Assembly (NCBI GenBank): GCA_002633005.1 | Contig: NMRA01000425.1 | Coordinates: 107,523 to 171,522, forward strand | DNA length: 64,000 nucleotides | Reading direction: 5' to 3' | Source of the DNA: Phoronis australis | Taxonomy: Eukaryota > Phoronida > Phoronidae | Shown here: piece after piece, positions 56,637 to 64,000 of the stretch | Layout of the letters: the number at the start of each line of letters is the position of its first letter | How positions within the stretch are numbered: position 1 is the stretch's first letter | Made by a program: the position numbers and the translations under genes | Notes under the pieces: model-generated | The model's input: the letters and a program-made list of their open reading frames with translations, nothing else | Told to the model about the DNA's origin: nothing | Database searches by the model: none

Positions 56637-58009
56637 GTCGGGATCTCGAGATAATTAAGTCGGTATCTCGAGATTCTGGTATGGTTAAAAAAGAAAAGCG
56701 CGATGACATCTTTAGGCCATCCTATTTGAATGATAAACTTGGTATTTCTCAATTACGGCAATCTAGTAGTGGTATCTATGGAAGTCGCAAATCAATAGTA
56801 GTGTGCAAAATATTGTTCCTTAGGTTACATATCATTAGTCGATTATTTTTATTGCCAGTTTTATGTATGATTACCGATACTGATTCTCAGTGATGTAAAC
56901 ACAAGATGGCGTGCCGGGTCGGGCATTTCATAAATGTGCTGGCTTTTGGAAATTTAGCGTTGAAAGTGAACAACGAGCTTTAGCGAAGTGAATCAAAGAG
57001 CTGATTTGTCCTGAAGACAATATAGGTACAGTGTATGCCTATTGTTCTAGGGATGTTGCATATGCAGCGAAACCGGGGCATAGAAAGTTTCACCAAGAAG
57101 CATCAGCATTTGCACTAGCAGCAACAGCGGGAACATTTCAATCAAACTACGCTATATCGAACCTCACGTTACAGCAGGGAATCTTTTGGACGTTTAAAGG
57201 GAAGTAATTGTTGCTTTAAAAAGATACGAGACCAAAGAAGAATTGATGTAATGGCACTTTTGGCAGAGTGATCTTGCTTTTACAACTGTGTGTAAATTGG
57301 AATCGCGTTCACATGCGGCAAGTGTAAATTTGCACGCATGTAAAATTACATTTACACGACCCTTGGAGGAGGTGTAATGGTAAACCCGAGTTTAGCTTTA
57401 CACCCGGGTGTATTACAATAGGGTGTAAATATACAGTCGGGTGTAAACACCATCCAAAATGTGGTTGGCAGCAGTCTGTCTTGAGATAGCATGGATATGC
57501 GTCCTCTATTAGTCAAATGTAAGATTTAGATAATTAAAGTTACTGAACCAATTCTGATTGAGTTTATTACATAACTAGAAAATAATGCGTCGTATGGTCA
57601 CGGTCCCAACGAAAGTTATTAAGAACTTCAAATTTTTGATAAGACCGACGATCGACAGTTATTGCTCTATCTGTATTTGTACCAATGTAAACACACTCAA
57701 AGATACGGTCAGGTGAAAGTGGTAGCAGACTGGTATGAATAAAGTTCTGCATTTAGACAATACGTATTTTTACCGAGTTATATTCCAAATTGTTGTTGAT
57801 ATTTGGCTAAATGCACGAGATTTGAGGACCAGAATTTGAGAGTAGGCTTGTGCCTCTTTAGTGAAAAAGGTACTTTTACAGAAATCAGAAGTAGTGCGGA
57901 ATCTAACCCACGACACGGGGTGCCACTTTATAACGCCTACTATACAACACAGAATTTTGAACAGCTAAAGCTGCAATTCGATCCTGTTAATCTGGCTAAA
58001 AATGAAAAT

Positions 58010-58270
58010 CGAATCAAGACCCTTTACTCTCATAAAATCTGTCTCGTAATATTCCTTGCCATCCTAGGATTCCATTTCCATACTCGGAGGCCTGTGGCTA
58101 CCAGATAAGTCGTAAGGAATACCTACATGCGCAGTCCCATTTTCGAAATAGAAAGTTCCAAGTTGGCTAACTCCAGCAAACTCTGAAGCATTCCTTCAAG
58201 ACTCTTGATGGTTTCTACCGATGGTGTTGGAAACAGAATTAGAACCCCATCACGGTATGGGTATAGGGCC
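58010..58270. repeat. Repeat family E
   Basis: Blocks such as CTCTGAAGCATTCCTTCAAG, GATGGTTTCTACCGATGGTG and AACCCCATCACGGTATGG recur, diverged, at 44750-44870 and 19030-19210. These look like one old MITE-like family. Confidence 0.5.
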
Positions 58271-58974
58271 GCTTTTGGCGAGATCATAGGTCCAACTGAA
58301 TTCGATTTTTACGGCGAATTGCCACTTTAAAATTCCCCAACATACAGTGCGCACCTGTTACCGGTATTGAGCGTGTTAGAAAAATTCAGTCGTCCATGAA
58401 GAAGGAGGGGGAAAGCCAATTTTGCTCAGGAACCCAGAAATATGGTAGATTTAAGCCGGGCGGTTGATTTCATTTTTGGCCCCATCGATATCGTTTCCGC
58501 ACCGATGAAAAAAATGTTCCAAAATCAACAAAGAACAAAGACGCCAAGTTAAAAGAGTGATTATATTCACAAAGTTCACTCTACAACGACTAGCTCGAAT
58601 TAGTTTACTGTACAACTTGTTGAGGAATAGAAAAAGAAAAGGTTTCTGTGATCGACTCAGCTGACGTCACTTCGACTTTAAAAGAGCTAGTTATCGAACA
58701 TTTTCAAAACTACCAACAGGACAACCCGAGAAACGAGTCCGATTCAGACATAAACTACACGATTGTTGGCACTAACATTGGTGCGAGGCTGATTGCATAA
58801 AAGAACACGGGGAACTATCTGAAAATATGATTTTTTTTCACTAAATCCTGATTAGTTTACTAACAAACCCCGAATTTCGAGTCCCACAGACTTCACAAAA
58901 GGTCATGACCTCAGTATATATCAACAGTAGTTGGCCCTAGCATCGAATGATTTGACCAGCAATGTGTTTCAGAG

Positions 58975-59045
58975 AATACATGGGTGGTGCAGCACTGAAA
59001 AAGTGGGGGTCTATAGCCCCCTCTCTGGTGCACCGCCCATACAAT
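58975..59045. repeat. Repeat family C, one unit
   Basis: CAGCACTGAAAAAGTGGGGG, TCTATAGCCCCCTC and GGTGCACCGCCCATAC in order. This is the cleanest unit of the family. Confidence 0.65.
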
Positions 59046-59757
59046 AGTCCACACGTTAAATACTCGATCAAAATGTGGTCCTTGTAACATATTATGACGA
59101 ACAGAGTTTTAAACATGAAAAAACAAAAACCTAGAGCAACAAATCCAGGGCACAAAAACATGCTTCATGTTTTAGAATTTCTAAAAATTAAGCTTCAAGA
59201 AAGGAATTCCCAAGACACAATGAATGTATGGCGTGAAATGTATTTGCACTAAACATGATCAACATTGAACAGCTTATTCAACTATGCATCAATCTCTAAC
59301 GACGCCTACCTACCTTAATTACTAAGGAACTTAAACCTACTAAAAACATCAAGCAGAGAACAGAACTGCCAGCGTTTACACACTGGATAGTAACTGCTCA
59401 GGAGGCTGGTTTCAAAAAACAAGAATTATGTCAAGTCAAAATGTTTGTATGCATAATTAGACTGTTTTAAACATGGCATTCTGTGTACCCTCAATCTTAA
59501 AAGCGATAAATAACATGGTATCAAGCGTACAAAACGGATGCGGATGTTCGCAGGCAGTTAGGGTTTTCGAGAAAGTAAAACCTATTCTCGTACATCCCAT
59601 TACATATTTTTCGAGATTAGATTTAACACCTGCAACGATATTTTAATTGTGCACTCCTTTTTCAAGATACTTGAAATTCAAAATTATCGAACGACTACAA
59701 TCCACCTAGGCTCGAGAGAATAAGAAACCATCAACCATAACAAATATCAAAATGACC
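59046..59757. other. Probable 3' UTR and flank of the proline-rich gene
   Basis: AT-rich, with no further protein-like frames. No unambiguous AATAAA on the minus strand could be placed by eye. Confidence 0.35.
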
Positions 59758-62096
59758 TCAATATTGCGGCCTATAAAATGGCCTCATTCTCCGATCAAAA
59801 TACCCACCCGGTGGGGGAGGTCGGTTACCGCGGAATGGTACTCGGTGGCGGAACGGAGGTTCCCGAGCAAACTGTCTGGGTGGAGGCCTGCTAGGCCACC
59901 TGGGTGAAGGTCCACCAAAGTTGGCAGGTGCACCTCCTGTGGGGGCTCTACGCTTACCGAAGTCAGTGTCTGAATCATAACGATTGTGGTTACGTTCTCC
60001 AGATGGCGTTACAATACCAATTCGGTTGCCAATGACTTCAGACTGCTCGTCTTCATTATCTGCTTCAATTTCACCTTCCTCGGTTTCTTTAGTTTTTGGA
60101 TGGCTGACAGGTGGTGGAACCTCTTTAGGACTTCCGTTAGCACCTTCGCTTACATCATCATTTGATGAAATCACTTTAAGATTTGGGTTCGGCGGCTTGG
60201 GTAATGTATCGCCAGAACCAGAGCGCCGCTTCAGTTTATCAACAAACTCACTGTTTGCGTTACTTTCCGCTGACATCGGGACAGAAAGTGTCTTCAATGC
60301 ACTAGCTGGGGGAGTCGGAGGTGGTCGAACCAATTTTGGCCTATTATTTACAGCCACTGGAGGTGGTCCACCTTGCAATTTGCTGGATGTACTACCAATA
60401 GTAGGAATTGTTACCAAATTTGTTGATGAACTTTCCTCACTCGTAGCAACAGTCTTTATCTCCACGTTATTGGAGTTGGACCGATTCCTCAGGATACCTC
60501 TGACTGGTGGTGGAGGCAACGATGGAACCACTGGCGACAACACAGGACTCTTGGGAGGTTGCACATGTGCTGCAGTGTTCATGGTGACAGGGGGTGCAGG
60601 AGACTGATTAGAAGCGCTGTTCTGGCGAACAAGAAAACTGGGCGGTGGCTGTGACAAGTTGGGGAATCCCTGGTGGGATCGGGGAGAGTGCAGCTGTACC
60701 TGGGGTGAAGTGGCCGTGTGCCCGCCCACGTACTGAGGCTGTACCTGGGGGGAAGTGGCCGTGTGCCCACCCACGTACTGAGGCTGGTATCCATTTGAGG
60801 CGTTCAGTTGTTCAACTTGGTAAGGTACACTGGTAGGCATCGAGGGGTCTGGCGGCTGGTAGTGGTCAGACCGGGGCTTGCCCTGGGAAAACAGCTGGGA
60901 TGAGGCTTCGCTGGAAAGAGTGTGAGGGGAAGGTGGGGTCAACGATTGGGTGTATGCTTGACTGCTTGGTGATGGAATGGCGACTGCATTATATTGAGGG
61001 CCATGTTGAGATGGAGGAGGATTGTTGACCATGCCTGGGTATCCCGCATTGGCCAGTGTGTATGGGTTCTGTTCAGCAGGCGGTGCAGCTCGAGGCGGCT
61101 GATACAGATTACTGGGCCCTGACGACTGAGCATAGACCTGGGAAGCAGCACCTTGGTAAGCTGTCATTGACTGAGATGGGGGGAACCCTGGTGCAGGTTG
61201 CGTGCTGTGAGAAGCCTGCTGCTGCTGCTGTTGTTGAGGCTGCATTGGCAAGTAAGATTGGACAGGAAGTGAGGGAGGAGTGGGAAAGGGAGGCTGGGAT
61301 GGTTGTACAGGAGGAGTAGGTGGTGTGGGATATAGGGGCTGAGCAGGCGGAGTAGGGGGAGTGGCATAGTGAACTTGGGAAGGGGGAGGAGACTGAAGGC
61401 TAGACTGGTAGCTGATAGGAGTGGACTGCGTGGGAGGAGCCTGGTAAGTAGGCGTGGTTGCAGGATAAACTGGTCCAACAGGAGGAGGGTACGACAGTGC
61501 TGCACTAACTGGAGCAAAGCTGTGCTGATAGGGTGTGCTTACAGATTGATTGGCAGCTGAAGGAGCAGGTGGCACTGCTTGTGCAGCACTACCCAAGGGC
61601 AGTGATAGAGGAGCAGAAGTCTGCATCACTGGCTGGGAGGCAGAGCTAACCACGGTGGCAGAAGAAGGGACAGTGCCTTCCTCCTGTGACTTCACTTCCC
61701 CCCAAGTCATTGGTTGTCCACTCGTCTGTTTGCTCTCCTTGGCCTTCTGTACACTGCTGGTCAAAAGTGTCAGATTCTGCAGTAAGTTGGATGAACTCAT
61801 GGCGCCGGACTTTTGGGTTTTGGAGATCAGCTTCGTCAGGAAGTCAATCGGGTTTGATGTGTCCGACAGCTCGTCCTGAGTGGGGGTACCTCCACTCTCG
61901 TCCTTGACTGGCGTATTACCCCCGTTGTCCGTCGTGGTAGTGGAGCTTTCTGCCTTGGCGTGGCGTTTAACGGGAGGCGGGACGTAGCCGGGGGTATTGT
62001 CATCCTGCGCAGTGCTGCTCTCTCGAGACGATTCAGATGACCGGCTGTGGTGTGACCCATGGCTCTTGGAGTGATGACCATGACTGCTGCCCGACT
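59758..62096 (-). CDS. Terminal exon of a proline-rich, possibly RPRD2-like, protein
   Basis: The exon starts after a TTTCAG acceptor with two bases completing a split codon, and runs 778 codons to the stop. The first residues are His/Ser-rich (SSHGHHSKSHGSHHSRS), then TPTQDELSDTSNPIDFLTKLISKT and SSSNLLQNLTLLTSS. A long Pro/Gln-rich low-complexity region follows, with a QQQQQQQ run. The exon ends in RG/RPP-rich sequence (RHRVPFRGNRPPPPGGYFDRRMRPFYRPQY). The FLTKLISKT and NLLQNL blocks ahead of a proline-rich tail recall RPRD2, a CID-family regulator of RNA polymerase II. The diagnostic CID domain would lie in exons beyond 62096, so that name is only a candidate. It could also be another RNA-binding scaffold protein. 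A 45-nt in-frame duplication lies at 60695-60784. Confidence 0.7.
60695..60784 (-). repeat. In-frame 45-nt coding duplication
   Basis: Encodes two adjacent copies of QPQYVGGHTATSPQV in the proline-rich protein, with very few base differences. It is therefore recent or homogenised. Confidence 0.9.
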
Positions 62097-64000
62097 CTGA
62101 AAGTAAGAAAAGGAATGGCCTGAGATGTGTACCACTTGGCTATTGCAACTGACAATTCATTATCGTCCAATCTCAAAGACACACACTGGACATTACACGT
62201 GTCAAACCAAGAGGGAGACCAAAGAACACGCATATATGTAAGTTTGCAAAACAGCATTCAGCAGCAAACACCGATACAGAGACGGCTCAGCACTGCTTAG
62301 TATACAAATGCATCACTGGCTAATATAAAAGAATGCGAGATTAAATCCACACAGTGACAATCAATGGTTGAAAATAACACTAAGACTAGTAAGCGTAGTA
62401 CTTAAAAATGCTCGCTGGTCACACGATGACCAGCGGGTGACATCGATAATTAAAAATTAAAAGGTCACATAATTAATAATTAAAAGGTCACATGATGGAT
62501 GCAAGAGTACCACAGACAGTGATATTTTTTCAAGCTCACAACAGCAAAGTGGTTACAGAAGGTCGCTCGACTGATGTTTAAGTGTTTCAATCATAGTCTG
62601 TATCAACAGCAGAATAACTCTGATTTCAACGCTATCCATGCATGAGCAGTGATAACAAGAGAAATGAAGCATTACCAACCTTGAATAAATGAACACTAAA
62701 TTGTGCCTTACGAGAGAATGTCTTTACTGTTAAGAGTGCAAATACCATTCAACCGTAATTCCTCAACATAAAAGTTAAAGAGGATCTTGCAAATACTGTT
62801 TCAGAACATGATGGGAATGTTTTATAAGTACCAGGTGATTTGTTGTTCATTCCTGTAAACATGATCCTGCAAACATGATCCTGCAAACATGATCCTGCAA
62901 ACATGATCCTGCAAACATGATCCTGTAAATACTCTAACCTCTGTTTCACGAAAGTGACTTAAAGCATAAGAAAGAAATTTGGTCTACACCACTACTTCAG
63001 AAAAATACTTAAAATCTAATTTGGGCAAAACAGTTAAGTCTTTGAGAATATACTGTAGATAACCGAGATGATTAAGTACAAATTATTTATACATTGTGAT
63101 GTGTTCATAATGGCTGAATATTTTTTCAGCACATTGCGAAGTGGAAACGTACGACCAAATTCCCGACTCAAGTCTTGACTTACTTTCTTGAAACAGGCCC
63201 TTGATTTTAGAATAAAAATCGACATCAAGTTGAACTGGCTGGTAGGAGGACCACATGAATGCAGGGCCCTCAACCACTCAATTTTGGGGCCAAATATCTG
63301 CCCCATTCCCTCTGAAAAATATTGAAAAATCACGCTACGTTCCCCTCATGAGGCCCAAAAATTCCCTCATGTCACTGAAAAATTCCCTTCGAGATTCGAA
63401 TCACTTGTAACTCGCATAAGAGACAATTTGAATGAGAACAAAATGTTACTTTTGGCTACTTGAAGCAGAGCCTACAAGGGCTTGCAACAGGGTGGGGGTG
63501 CTATTGATAGTCTCGAAGTAGAGTTTTCCCCTCATCCCAAACAATTCCCCTCTCAGATGGCACAGGCACCTTTCCCCTAGGATGAACGAGGGCTCTGGAA
63601 TGCTAACTGCAACTGACATGCAAACAGCATGCGTGTTTTCCAAGACACAGTCAACGTCGCACAGTGTCTGTGTACACATAAAGCTACATGCTTCCCCAAT
63701 TAGATTAAATTATAATTCCAAACTCCAACAGACACCATTGAGTCAACTTTACGATATTGAATCTGAACAATCATCAAACTTAAGTTCAGTGTAATGGTGC
63801 AAAATCAGGAACACAAACATGTCGTACACAAGTTTTTAGAGATGCCTTGAATTCCATTTTACTGGACAGCATGGCTGAATTTGATAAAGTTGAGGCATAC
63901 TTTTTGGGGGTAATAGTCTTGTGAATTTTGAGAACCAATTTTCTCCACTGCATAACAGGCATCAAACTGGTTCTCAAATTAAGGGCCCATTATAACAGAC
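62097..64000. other. Intron of the proline-rich gene, no exon identified
   Basis: No frame here has flanking splice signals in a matching phase that I can defend. Contains a 15-bp tandem array at 62857-62930. Short frames such as 63034-63333 are unsupported. Confidence 0.4.
62857..62930. repeat. 15-bp tandem repeat, about five units
   Basis: Unit AACATGATCCTGCAA repeated head to tail, with small changes at both ends (GTAAA instead of GCAAA). Confidence 0.9.

Noticed and set aside
59984-60607. 207-codon plus-strand frame
   Set aside because: Antisense shadow of the proline-rich exon; Gly-rich only because the other strand is Pro-rich.
1-64000. CRISPR arrays, bacterial operons, prophage or viral genes
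   Set aside because: Spliced genes, long introns and eukaryotic transposons throughout. None of the tandem arrays has the repeat-spacer pattern.

Overview
The window is animal nuclear DNA. It has long introns with GT..AG borders, pol III-type SINE heads, many MITE-like hairpins, LINE debris, and a metazoan-type chitin synthase. The base composition and repeats suggest a highly heterozygous marine invertebrate (cephalochordate, cnidarian or similar). I cannot fix the taxon from this sequence alone. All four gene models that I can support lie on the minus strand.

Layout, left to right. 1-4307 is intergenic, with a fold-back repeat near 1.4-1.9 kb. 4308-12837 holds an unrecognised gene of two phase-compatible exons, with a hydrophobic N-terminus and a long charged tail, predicted at 1382 aa. 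Its intron and large exon are interrupted by an assembly-style duplication. 13-17 kb holds a second such duplication plus THAP-start, TTAA-flanked (Kolobok/T2-like) transposon arms. 17355-25565 is a seven-exon gene for a single-pass membrane protein with an IgGFc-binding-type ectodomain (960 aa by my model). 25.6-30.9 kb is intergenic and rich in hairpin elements. 30917-46538 is a twelve-exon chitin synthase of 1506 aa. Every intron phase agrees, and the family motifs follow in the expected order. 46.5-59.7 kb is a repeat-rich gene desert with LINE remnants, SINE heads and minisatellites. 59758-62096 is the terminal coding exon of a proline-rich protein, possibly RPRD2-like, whose upstream exons lie beyond 62.1 kb or outside the window.

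How the parts relate. The genes do not form an operon or an obvious pathway. Chitin synthase makes extracellular chitin at the plasma membrane. The IgGFc-domain protein is a cell-surface protein that might bind mucus or glycoproteins. The two single-N joins (9493 and 14794) each separate near-identical sequence, and the flanking copies differ by transposon insertions. The best reading is that allelic haplotypes were joined end to end by the assembler. One of these pairs preserves an apparent empty site that supports TTAA as the transposon's target duplication.
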